Shown here in pieces: positions 55,450-64,000 of a DNA stretch of 64,000 nt (position 1 is its first letter; each line of letters starts with the position of its first letter). The DNA comes from Nelumbo lutea. Lineage: Eukaryota; Streptophyta; Magnoliopsida; Proteales; Nelumbonaceae. Under the pieces are notes generated by a model that saw only the letters and a list, made by a program, of their open reading frames with translations, made no database searches and was not told the DNA's origin. The position numbers and the translations under genes are program-made. The stretch is taken from assembly GCA_022828595.1 (NCBI GenBank), contig JAKGHH010000002.1:75674383-75738382 (forward strand), read 5' to 3'.

Positions 55450-56270
55450 AAATTGAAATATCCCTGGGTCTCCAATACTAAGTGCACCTTGATTTCCACT
55501 CCTATTATTATTAAATTTATATTGCATATATTCTTTTTAGTCCTTATTTTAAAACCTCTTGTTTCTTAGGTATATGTCCATAGATCCAATTTTGTAACTA
55601 ATCCTTCTTTAGTTTGATCAATTAATACTATGTCATCAGCAAATAACATACACGATGGGACCTCCTCTAAAATTTGTTCGGTCAATTCATCCATGACCAG
55701 AAAAAGGTCATTGCCCAGTACTGGTTCTAGGTTCCTAGCTTTCTGAAGGGTAGAGTGGATACAGTCATAACCTATGATTAGTGCAAATCAGCCTTGGTGA
55801 AGTCCCATCATGACTGGAAACTGTCATGTGTCTCCCATAGGCATTCTAACATTGGTTATTGATCCCTACTACCTGTCCTTACATAGGTCAACATACCTAT
55901 TTGGTACTCTTTTCTTTTCCAAAACCCACCATATTACCTCTCTAAGAAATACCATATGAGGATCTCTCCTCTTTGAACTTTCTATCAACAAGAAGATAGT
56001 TTCCATGGTTCATCTCCATGACATGAAACCAAATTACTTTCTAGTATACTTGTTTCATGTTGTAACCTCTTCTCACTTTCTCAGTTACTCTCTTCCAAAG
56101 TTTGATAATGTGACTCATGAGTTAAATCCCATGATGATTACTAGAACTTTTATATCATCTACTTTTTTAACAATAACCACCATAGTGTCGTTTCTCCCTT
56201 CATTTGACATCTTTGTTTTCATTAAGTTATTAAATAGTTTACTTAGCCATAACAGGCCTACCTAATGTAG
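55450..56270 (-). pseudogene. L1-type LINE reverse transcriptase remnant
   Basis: Read on the minus strand in shifting frames. Near 56260: GLLWLSKLFNNLMKTKMSNE, as in plant LINE RT upstream regions. Near 56030: FGFMSW, then TMETIFLL. Near 55920: REVIWWVLEKKRVPNRYVDL. Near 55800: MMGLHQG. Near 55680: LFLVMDELTEQILEEVPSCM, LFADDIVLIDQTKEGLV, with the catalytic FADD intact. These follow the normal LINE RT order, but the segment between the MVFL and REVIWW motifs (normally IDLEKAYD) is missing and many stops occur. Endonuclease, ORF1 and tail are not seen. The plus-strand ORF at 56005 is a shadow. Confidence 0.8.
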
Positions 56271-56440
56271 AGGCTGGTAGATAGAAGACAAGGTTAATGA
56301 GTTACCTTGCTTTAAAATCTCACAAAGTAGGATCTCTAGGGAAAATCTAGAGAATAGTTGCTGGTTTTCTTCTAGCAGTAAAGAATACTAGTGCACCCTC
56401 TGTTGTCACCTAACCAGTTCGTACTAGAGAGAACACAAGA

Positions 56441-56584
56441 AATCAGGGGTGTCTAAAGAATGAATCAACCCCCACCCCATAGAAGAAGAAGAAGAAGATA
56501 TGTAGCATGTGAAGAATAAAACAAGGACTGTGGTAGTGCACCCTAAATCAGGGGTGTCTAAAGAATGAATCAACCCCCACCCCA
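56441..56584 (-). repeat. 39-bp direct repeat, period 105 bp
   Basis: AATCAGGGGTGTCTAAAGAA onwards is identical at 56441-56479 and 56546-56584. On the minus strand it starts TGGGGTGGGGG, resembling a duplicated polypurine tract at the 3' end of the old copia element. Confidence 0.9.
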
Positions 56585-56599
56585 AAGAAGGACTACGGT

Positions 56600-57459
56600 A
56601 ATATAGTACAACATAAAAAATGTTGGCAATTTGCATATAAGGTGACATGAGGGAGAGAAATAGAACCAGCAAGAAAAGTTTCTAATAAAGTGGTAATCCA
56701 CCTGAATATGCTTCAGCCTCTTATGAAAGGCAGGGTTAGAAGCAATCTTATAGCACTAGTGTTGTCTGCATATAGAGGGATAGGTGTAGAGGGAGGAAGA
56801 CCAAGATCCTCAAATAGTGATCGAAGCCAAACAAACTCATTGCACACAGATGACATTTCCCTATACCTTTGTAGATGACTTGGACACTGTTTGTTGTTTC
56901 TTGCATTTCCATGAGATGAGGGAATCACCCACGAAGACATACCTCCCTGTAGTAAAATACCGAGTGACAAGGCAGCCTGCCCAATCTGCACCAACATAGG
57001 CCCTCAATTGGATAGGAGATAATGAAGTGAAGAATAGTCCTTGTGATAAAGTGCGGGGCAAAAACAAATTAACTAACGACCTAAACCACATGAGAAATGT
57101 TAGGACGAGTCATAGTGAGATAGATAAGAGACCCCACAAGTTGTCAATCCTTTGTGGTTAGGATTAATACCCCACAAAGGCTCACATAATAGATTGAGCA
57201 GAAAGTTTAGAACGCTCACGAGAAGGAAGATGCACAAAACATAAGCATCCATAAACATGAAGATTAGACAAATTTTGAGGAGTGTCTGGACAACTTCGTT
57301 GAACTTGTATTCCATGATTCTTCAAATAGGCTAAAAAATCTCCATCACAGTATTCTCCTCCTGAATCTGAGTGAAGGATCCATAAGCTTGATTGAAACCA
57401 AACTTGAATCATAGCACGAGACAGTAGAAAGGTTGGAAAAACTTTTGACTTGTGTTTGA
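56600..57459 (-). pseudogene. Old copia element, left piece: integrase and RNase H remnants
   Basis: Minus strand, 5' to 3': 57459-57290 KHKSKVFPTFLLSRAM, ILHSDSGGEYCDGDFLAYLK, SCPDTPQN (integrase core). The frame then jumps to LHVYGCLCFVHL, so about 70 integrase codons are missing near 57280. After about 57180 it jumps to YLSHYDSS-type text and then RNase H: ADWAGC near 57000, GDSLISWKCKKQQTVSKSS, CNEFVWLRSLFEDLGLPPST, PLYADNTSAIRL. The reverse transcriptase is entirely absent. Frameshifts are frequent. Its 5' part lies beyond the younger insertion, at 63339-64000. Confidence 0.8.
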
Positions 57460-57838
57460 TGTAGAGAACACTGATGTGGGCCCCACTGCAGTGGTCCCCA
57501 CTGTGTTCGTAGGACAGCAGTGTAGTTATTTGTTTCAGTTATAGTAGTGTCAGTTTAAGTCAGTTTGTTAATTCAGTTGTTATTTATTTCAGTTTTATTT
57601 ACTTTATTTATTATGTAAGTACCAAGGGCAGATGTGCCCTTTCCATTATGTACTAAACATAACCTATAAATATTAAGAGAGTGGCAGCAGCAGATCAGTT
57701 AGAATCTGTCCCTCCTTTCAACAACTTGTGTTCTCCTGCTTCTCTTCTATTCTCTCTCCTTTCTCTCATTTTCTCTTCTGTTTTGCAAACCTAAAACCTT
57801 TTAGGATTCAAGATTGATTACAGTCTTGATCTTCTACT
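57460..57838 (+). repeat. 5' LTR of the copia element
   Basis: It starts TGTAGAGAACACTGATG and ends GATCTTCTACT. The end is taken as the last base shared by both LTRs and gives TG...CT rather than TG...CA. Relative to the 3' LTR it has 15 extra bases near 57482-57500 (a GTGGTCCCCAC-type duplication). Confidence 0.9.
57665..57672 (+). promoter_or_regulatory. TATA box in 5' LTR
   Basis: TATAAATA within CCTATAAATATTAAGAG, placed about 170 bp before the LTR end. The same box is at about 63165 in the 3' LTR. Transcription would start a short way downstream. Confidence 0.6.
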
Positions 57839-57850
57839 TGGTATCAGAGC
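57839..57850 (+). other. Primer-binding site
   Basis: TGGTATCAGAGC directly follows the 5' LTR. It is the standard plant copia sequence complementary to the 3' end of initiator methionine tRNA. Confidence 0.9.
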
Positions 57851-58710
57851 CTATTTAGGGCTTCTCATGTGTGTTTAGTCCAGCCAACCACATGAGGACT
57901 AGCTAGGGCTGGAAGCTTTGAAGAAGTTTTTCGGTGGCTGAATCTTGGAGATTACTAGGAGAGGTTCGCAGCAGTTGAAGACTTGCCGCGGCTTGCAGAG
58001 AGTTGGTAATCAGGAAGAGGCAGCGAAGGTTAGGGTTTAGGTAACCCTAGAAGATAGTAAACCGAAGACAGGTAATCAGTAAGTAAGTTTTTTTTACTGA
58101 GTTTCAGAGACTGCAACCAGCCGAGATAGGTTGGACCTATCTAGAAAGAGGGGCCGAACTATGTTCAAGTTTGTTCTAGGGTTTGACTGTTGGGCCGAAC
58201 CCTCTTCTTCAAAGGTGATTAGTTTTTAGGTTTTCATATTGCCCTACGACAAGTCCCACTTGTGCAGACTGCTTGGAGAGTGCAGCTGAGCACTTGCTTC
58301 AAACCTACAGTTGAAACCCTATTTTTGCTCTCGCAGCAGTGGGCCCCATAGTAGTAATTTCAAAAAATAGCATCTCAGATTGATAGACTGCCTGATAATG
58401 TGCATGCCGATTGGTTTCATATCAGATTTGAGTTGATTTCTTGCATATACTGTGATAGGCGATTGATTTCAGATCAGATTTGGGTTGGTTTCAGATTGGA
58501 TCAGATCAGATTTCAGATTAGATAAGATTTGTGTTGGTTTTGGATCAGATTTCAGACTTACTTGCTTGACTCCGTTTTCTGGTATAATTGCTCTAACAAT
58601 TTGTAGCCACTGAATCTTGATCAAAGACGGAGTTTAAGGGTCAGGGAGAAAGTAGTTTTGGAAACCATAGTTATGGTAATGTATCTGAAACCTGGTTTCA
58701 GATTACAACT
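57851..58710 (+). other. Copia 5' untranslated leader
   Basis: Between the primer-binding site and the first clear gag codons. The gag-like frame extends upstream to a TGA at 58618-58620, so the original ATG may have been lost and lie just before it. Contains GATCAGATTT-type short repeats at 58430-58550. Confidence 0.5.
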
Positions 58711-59500
58711 ATGAGATTTGATGGATCAAATTATTTGGAGTGGGCGCAATCAGCCATGATGGCTATTGGAGGAAGGGGAAAACTAGGTTACCTCTTGGGA
58801 GATGAGAAAGAACCTTCCAAGGAGGACCCAACATACACCAAGTGGGTTCAAAAGAACTATTTAGTTATGGCATGGCTGTGTAATTCTATGCAGTCACATA
58901 TCAGCCGAAATTACTTGTGGGCCAAGACAGCCAAAGAGATATGGGATGTTGTGAAAGAAACCTATTCCCAACCCCTTAATGTTGCCAGAGCCTATAAACT
59001 GAAGTGTGAGGTGAACAACCTTAAACAAGGAGAGAAGCCAGTTTCTGTCTACTTCTCTACCTTGAAATCCTTGTGGCATGAGATTGACCATTGACCATCT
59101 AGAGACCCTTGAGTGGGAGAGCCAAAGATGCACAAACTCATAGAAAGCAAGTCGAGACGAATAGGGTATTTGAGTTTCTGGCTGGTTTGAATTCAGAATA
59201 TGACATTGTGCGACAACAAATATTGACAAGAGATAGTGTGACCCTTTCTCAAGCATACTCCCTGGTGCATAGTGAAGAGACCAGGAGGAAAGTTATGATG
59301 CAGCCTCAGCCCTCTTTCCCAGCCTTGACAGCTATTAAACCCAAGCCAGGGGTGACTCAGAAAGGGACCGGAAGAAGGAAGATAAACGGGATCTGGTATG
59401 TGAACATTGCAAGAAACCCAAGCACACAAAAGCTACTTGTTGGAAGCTACATCCTCACTTGGTCCCAGCAAAACTAAGAAATAAGAAGGGTAATGCTCAT
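58711..59500 (+). pseudogene. Copia Gag (capsid and nucleocapsid), frameshifted
   Basis: From ATG at 58711: MRFDGSNYLEWAQSAMM, LGDEKEPS, KNYLVMAWLCNSM, AKEIWDVVKETYSQ, VSVYFSTLKSLWHEIDH, the UBN2/Gag-of-copia fold that assembles virus-like particles. A 7-bp tandem duplication (ATTGACC at 59083-59089 and 59090-59096) adjoins the stop and changes frame. Reading continues from 59109 with SGRAKDAQTHRKQ and FEFLAGLNSEYD. A second frame change before 59372 leads to the zinc knuckle CEHCKKPKHTKATC (59399-59440), CX2CX4HX4C intact. In functional copies Gag-Pol is one frame, so this copy is dead. Confidence 0.9.
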
Positions 59501-60071
59501 ATGGCAGCGAACACTGATTCAACATCCTCATCAGGAACATCCCTGGAGACTTTAGCTGCTGTTCGGGCTGCCCTCGTACAGTTGGAAAAGGAAGTTGGGA
59601 GTTCAGCTCAGCCATCTCAGTCACCATCAGCTCCTGCCACATCTGCATTTGCACATTCAGGTACTCGAGCCTCAGCTTACCATGCTTCAGCTCCAAGTAA
59701 TACTGATCACTACTGGGTAATAGATTCAGGTGCATCTGACCATATGACTAGATTGCCATCTTTGTTCACTTCTTATCACTTGTCCTCTCGCGAGATAGAG
59801 TATCCATTGCTGATGGCTCTCTTGTTCCCATTTCGGACAAGGGAGACATCAAGCTATCGGATACTATCTTTTATCTTCTGTCTTGCATGTTCCTAAGCTT
59901 GGTACTAACCTGCTTTCAGTTAGTAGTATTACCAAACACATGAACTGTTCAGTAACCTTTTTCCCTGACCGATGTGTTTTTCAGGATTTGGAGACGAGGA
60001 AGGTGATTGTGACTGGCCGTTAGACGAACGGGATCTATCTGCTTGGAGAGAGTTCTCGTCGGGAGGAGTCA
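59501..60071 (+). pseudogene. Copia aspartic protease region, frameshifted
   Basis: A Ser/Ala/Pro-rich linker (59510-59700) precedes YWVIDSGASDHMT (about 59714-59752), which carries the catalytic DSGA. After SSR near 59795 the frame shifts to VSIADGSLVPISDKGDIKLS, then again near 59880 to VPKLGTNLLSVSSITKH and CSVTFFPDRCVFQDLETRK. A TAG at about 60022 (probably from CAG) interrupts VTGR-TNGIYLLGES, which leads into the GAG-pre-integrase domain. The protease would cleave the polyprotein inside the particle. Confidence 0.85.
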
Positions 60072-61328
60072 GTGGATAAGAAGTCTTTTGTTTCCCAGTC
60101 TGTGAGTTCGGTTATGCTTTGGCATAACCGATTAGGTCATTTGTCTTTTAATTCTTTGAAGAGTCAGTTTCCTGCTTTATTTGAGTTTGTTGAGTTATCA
60201 AAGTTGAGGTGTGAGAGTTGTGAGTTTGCCAAACATTGTAGAGCCTCTTATTCTTTAAGTAATAAAAGGAGTAATTCCTCTTTTGATATTGTGCATACTG
60301 ATATTTGGGGGCCATATCATATCTCTTCTATGGGTGGGTACAGATATTTTCTATTGTTTGTTGATGACCATACCCGGTTTTCTTGGGTCTATCTTATGCG
60401 TTCTCGGGATGAGGTTCCTGTTCTGACCCAAAACTTCCATCAGATGGTCCTCACTCAATTTGGGACCAAAACCAAAGTCCTTAGATCTGATAATGCAAAG
60501 GAATACTTTGCTCAGCCATTGACCTCCTACCTTCTTAGCCATGGAGTTATTCACCAGAGCACCTGCCCTTATACACCACAGCAGAACGGCGTTGCCGAAA
60601 GGAAGAATAGGCATATCTTGGAGGTGGCTAGAAGCATTATGTTTACCTCCAATGTACCTATTCGCTTATGGGGTGATGCTATCCTCACGGCAGTTTATCT
60701 CATTAATCGAGTTCCTTCTCGGGTCCTTGATATGAGAACCCCCTTTTCCCTTCTATACCCAGACGAGGAGTTGTTCATTGTTTCTCTTAAAACCTTTGGT
60801 TGTACCTGTTTTGTTCAGCTTTTCGGGCCTCATCATTCCAAATTTGAACCTAAGGCCTCCAAATGCATTTTCCTTGGTTAAGCACAAACTCAAAAGGGTT
60901 ATTGCTGCTATGATCCGGTTTTAGGGAAACGGTTTGTCTCCATGGATGTCACCTTCTTTGAGGAGACACCCTATTATCCTAGGGTTTCTCCTCAGGGGGA
61001 GAGCAGTGAGAGTGGGGCTGTTTTGAGTTTCTTTCCTCAGGGGGAGAGTAGTGAGAGTGGAAGTGGGGCTGGTAGCAGTGGGGCTGTTCTTTTACCTATT
61101 CCACTGGGTAATGAAGGTTGTAGTGGTGAGGGTGGTCAGAGGGAGCCAGAGTTGAGAGTCTATCACAGGCGATGCAGGCAGGTTGATCCTAGTTATCGGC
61201 AGTCCCGGCCAGCTCCAGTTCCTTCCGCAGCTCCAGATCCAAAGCCTACTGAGATATCTCTCGCTGTTGCCACTTCCCCTCTTGTGGATGACCTTGATTT
61301 CCCTATTGACATTCGCAAAGGGAAATGA
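60072..61328 (+). pseudogene. Copia GAG-pre-integrase and integrase
   Basis: MLWHNRLGHLSFNSL and the CESCEFAKH zinc-binding region open the GAG-pre-integrase/HHCC part. The rve catalytic core follows: DIVHTDIWGPYHISSMGGYR, YFLLFVDDHTRFSWVYL, VLRSDNAKEYF, CPYTPQQNGVAERKNRHILE, giving D, D and E residues (HTD, RSDNAKEY, AERKN). The core ends at TFGCTCFVQLFGPHHSKFEP, KCIFLG, then a TAA at 60879-60881 where a codon such as TAT is expected. The same frame continues with QKGYCCYDP and RFVSMDVTFFEE, and into a Gly/Ser-rich variable linker with QGESSESG repeated, to a TGA at 61326-61328 (CGA to TGA likely). Otherwise the frame is intact. Confidence 0.9.
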
Positions 61329-62171
61329 CATTGCACCACTTCTACAACTCATAGCATCTCACAGTTCTTATCCTATGATCGTTTGTCTCCATCTTACTGG
61401 TCCTATCTCACTTCCATTGCTGATGTCCCTATTCCAAGAACAGTGCAAGAAGCCTTATCGGTTCCAGAATGGAAAGATGCAATGCAAGTCGAAATGGATG
61501 CCCTGTTGAAGAATAATACTTGGGCAATGGTTGACCCACCAAAAGGAAAGAAACCGGTGGGATGCAGATGGGTGTTCACTGTGAAGCATAATGCTGATGG
61601 CTCTATTGAAAGGTACAAAGCCCGACTGGTTGCAAAGGGGTTCACTCAGACTTATGGTATAGACTATTTGGAGACCTTTGCCCCAGTAGCCAAGATGACC
61701 ACCATCCGAGTTCTGTTATCCCTTGTAGCAAATCATTCTTGGCCCTTGTTTCAGATGGATGTTAAAAATGCATTTCTGAATGGAGACTTACAGGAAGAGG
61801 TTTACATGCAGTTGCCTCCTGGATTCTATGATACAGAGACAGGTAAGAAGGTTTGCCGACTGAACAAGGCATTGTATGGTTTGAAGCAATCACCTAGAGC
61901 TTGGTTTGATAGGTTCAGATTAGCCATTGGAAAGTTTGGTTATGTACAGGCCCAGTCAGATCATACACTATTCATCAAGAGGGTGGAGTCCTCTCTGACA
62001 CTACTTGTAATATATGTTGATGATATTGTGGTGACAGGAAATGACAGTCATGAGATTGAGTCCCTCAAACATCTCCTTCATCAAGAGTTTGAGGTGAAAG
62101 ATCTTGGTGCACTACGGTACTTTTTGGGTATTGAGGTTGCTAGATCCAAGCAGGGGATTTTTATCTCTTAG
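61329..62171 (+). pseudogene. Copia reverse transcriptase (RVT_2)
   Basis: Same frame as the integrase. VPEWKDAMQVEMDALLKNNT, WVFTVKHNADGSIERYKARL, VAKGFTQTYGIDYLETFAPV, MDVKNAFLNGDLQEEVYM, LNKALYGLKQSPRAWFDRF and the catalytic YVDD at 62013-62024 are all present, followed by DLGALRYFLGIEVARS. A TAG at 62169-62171 (expected Gln) ends this stretch. Apart from the flanking stops, the domain is complete and uninterrupted. It copies element RNA into DNA in virus-like particles. Confidence 0.92.
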
Positions 62172-62961
62172 AGAAAATATGTTCTAGATCTGTTGGCGGA
62201 AACTGGAAAGTTGGGTGTTAAGCCGGCTGATACACCCATTGAACAAAATCACAAGATTAGTGCAGAGGGCGGGGAGCCTCTTGAAGACAAAGTTATGTTC
62301 CAACGATTGGTTGGAAAGCTCCTATATCTCTGCCTCACTCGGCCGGATATCAACTATGCAATTAGTGTTGTTGGCCAGTACATGCACTCCCCTAGAACTT
62401 CTCATTTTCTTGCGGCAGAGAAAATATTAGCATATTTGAAGAGATGCCCGGGTAGAGTTATACTGTTTAAGAACAATAATTACATGAGGGTGGAAGTCTA
62501 TACAGATGTCGATTGGGCTGGGAGTGTTGATGAAAGAAGGTCTACCTCTGGATATTGTGCCCTTGTGGGAGGTAACCTTGTCTCTTGGAGGAATAAGAAG
62601 CAGAGTGTTGTTTTCCGCTCCAGCGCTGAAGCGGAATACAGGTCAATGGCTAATGGAGTGGCTGAAATCTTGTGGCTGAGGTCACTACTTGAAGAGTTGG
62701 GTACTGACTATGAAAAGCCCTTAATGTTGTATTGTGATAATCAGGCAGCTATTAATATAGCCCACAACCCAGTGCAGCATGACAGAACTAAACATATCGA
62801 AGTTGATCGACATTTTGTGTGAGAAAGGGTCACATCACAAGAAGTGTCTTCCGTACATCACATCTAATATGCAGCTCACGGATATCCTGACCAAGGCTGT
62901 ACCAAGGAAGAAGTTAGAGACAGACCTATCCAAGTTGGGCATGATAGATATCTACTCCCAA
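62172..62961 (+). pseudogene. Copia RNase H and Pol C-terminus
   Basis: The same frame reads RKYVLDLLAETGKLGVKPAD, LVGKLLYLCLTRPDINYAIS, VGQYMHSPRTSHFLAAEKIL, then RNase H motifs: YTDVDWAGSVDERRSTSGYC, SWRNKKQSVVFRSSAEAEYR and LMLYCDNQAAINIAHNP, with D, E and D catalytic residues in place, then HIEVDRHFV and a TGA at 62820. The true continuation is in another frame after a one-base change: CEKGSHHKKCLPYITSNMQL, TDILTKAVPRKKLETDLSKL, GMIDIYS, reaching the polypurine tract. RNase H removes the RNA template during replication. Confidence 0.9.
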
Positions 62962-62973
62962 CTTGAGGGGGAG
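62962..62973 (+). other. Polypurine tract
   Basis: CTTGAGGGGGAG sits immediately before the 3' LTR start, the standard plus-strand primer of copia elements. Confidence 0.85.
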
Positions 62974-63338
62974 TGTAGAGAACACTGATGTGGGCTCCAT
63001 TGTGTTCGTAGGACAGCAGTGTAGTTATTTGTTTCAGTTATAGTAGTGTCAGTTTGAGTCAGTTTGTTAATTCAGTTGCTATTTATTTCAGTTTTTATTT
63101 ACTTTATTTATTATGTAAGTACCAAGGGCAGATGTGTCCTTTCCATTATGTACTAAACATAACCTATAAATATTAAGAGAGTGGCGGCGGCAGATCAGTT
63201 AGAATCTGTCCCTCCTTTCAACAACTTGTGTTCTCTTGCTTCTCTTCTATTCTCTCTCCTTTCTCTCGCTTTTTCTTCTGTTTTGCAAACCTAAAACCTT
63301 TTAGGATTCAAGACTGATTACAGTCTTGATCTTCTACT
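62974..63338 (+). repeat. 3' LTR of the copia element
   Basis: It starts TGTAGAGAACACTGATG and ends TTGATCTTCTACT. It differs from the 5' LTR by about 12 transitions, one extra T and lack of 15 bp. The flanking 5-mers (TTTGA before the 5' LTR, CATAA after this one) do not form a target duplication. Confidence 0.9.
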
Positions 63339-64000
63339 CATAAATCACTATGTATAATTTCAAAAGGAGAGGTAGCAGTTTAGATGTGTAAGAAAATGGA
63401 AAAGTACAACTTTTACTCAAACAACAAATAACACAAGATGTATCAAAAGTTTGTAGAAAAAGGAAATTTATTTCTAATGAAACCAAAGTCAAACGAAAAC
63501 TTTCATAGTTGGAGTGACCCAAACGTTTATGCCATAAATTCCAAACATTATTTCTTTGATTCTACTATTTGAGATTTCTCAAACTCCAGGGCAAACAAGC
63601 GGCCCAGCATATGCCCTTTCCCTTTCACCTTCCTAGTGTATTGGTCCTGAATCAAACAACCATTAGAAGTAAAAGTTAGAATGTGACTTTCATCAACCAG
63701 TTAAGCAACTGAAAAGGTTAGTAGTAAGGTTGGGAACAAAGAAGATTTTGGTAGTGAAAAGGAAGTCGAGGGTGAGAGCTTAAGGCATAAATCATTACTC
63801 CCAATGATATTTAGTTTCTTACCAATGACAGTAACAATGTGTTTATGGTGGGGTATCAGAAAATTTACTTGAAGGTTTAGGGTAGGCTCCAATCATATGA
63901 CTGGTAGGCACAGAATCAATTATCCAAACACTGAGAGGGAGAAGTGCAGTAACCAGAGAACTCACTAGATAAGCCAATAACAGAAAATGTAGATAAGCCA
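63339..64000 (-). pseudogene. Old copia element, right piece: protease and GAG-pre-integrase
   Basis: Minus strand from the window edge: WIIDSVPTSHMIG near 63925, a protease site whose DSG has become DSV. Then LNLQVNFLIPHHKHIVTVIG, LCLKLSP, LFPTLLLTFSVA, SHILTFTSNGCLIQDQYTRK, VKGKGHMLGRLFALE. Then VWNLWHKRLGHSNYES at about 63543-63496, CVICCLSKSCTFPFS and IIHSDL at 63340-63360, where the younger copia element begins. Frames shift repeatedly. Gag lies outside the window. The 3' continuation is at 56600-57459. Confidence 0.8.

Larger units (their letters stand above)
57460..63338 (+). mobile_element. Ty1/copia LTR retrotransposon, near full length, 5.9 kb
   Basis: It has two LTRs (379 and 365 bp), a primer-binding site right after the 5' LTR, gag, protease, integrase, reverse transcriptase and RNase H in copia order, and a polypurine tract right before the 3' LTR. 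The LTRs differ by about 12 substitutions, all transitions, plus a 15-bp and a 1-bp indel (eye count), about 3.3 percent. That would suggest roughly a million years at commonly used plant LTR rates. The coding frame is broken in several places, so it cannot be autonomous. It lies inverted inside an older copia element. Confidence 0.95.

Noticed and set aside
56005..56265. 86-codon plus-strand ORF
   Set aside because: Antisense shadow of the LINE reverse-transcriptase remnant on the minus strand.
58894..59429. Minus-strand ORFs of 78-120 codons under the copia gag
   Set aside because: Shadows of the plus-strand Gag frame, which has clear domain motifs.

Overview
The window looks like intergenic DNA from a repeat-rich flowering plant nuclear genome. 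It is AT-rich, with Ty1/copia LTR retrotransposons, Au-like tRNA-derived SINEs, an L1-type LINE remnant, BED-finger hAT transposase, Mutator-like (MULE) and Tourist-like elements, and long AT and homopolymer tracts. The species cannot be named from the sequence. I found no intact host gene and no tRNA, rRNA or CRISPR array. Almost everything recognisable is a mobile element or a gene scrap carried by one.

Layout. 200-1708 is a MULE with roughly 300-bp terminal inverted repeats (TIRs) carrying an aldo-keto reductase exon fragment. 1.7-9.2 kb is a run of small hAT-, Tourist- and MULE-type MITEs, many with recognisable target-site duplications (TSDs). 10333-16278 is a decayed hAT element about 5.9 kb long that encodes a BED-finger transposase; an LTR fragment and a 1.3-kb non-autonomous hAT have split it. 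16.3-25.2 kb holds more MITEs and two SINEs. 25510-26218 is a MULE MITE, and 27579-29453 is a second gene-fragment-carrying MULE with a perfect 9-bp TSD. 31466-32265 is a hAT element. 33454-37408 is a three-level nest: hAT containing MULE containing hAT MITE. 37984-38760 is a solo LTR with a perfect 5-bp TSD, sitting inside a foldback MITE. 39.7-49.9 kb is MITEs in AT-rich DNA. 50338-51628 is a third MULE that appears to have captured a gene's first exon.

The right end is retrotransposon-rich: a copia LTR fragment (about 53 kb), two possible exons of an unidentified gene (54428-54705), a SINE, a LINE reverse-transcriptase remnant (55450-56270), and a nearly full-length copia element (57460-63338, plus strand). 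That copia element lies inside the integrase region of an older, opposite-strand copia element, whose pieces remain at 56600-57459 and 63339-64000.

No gene set here forms a pathway. The value of the window is its insertion history and three MULEs carrying apparent host gene fragments. I did not find a convincing new multi-gene system. The best candidates for new description are the gene-carrying MULEs and a family of about 162-169-bp foldback MITEs with 9-bp TSDs. All coordinates and identities come from reading by eye; none was computed.
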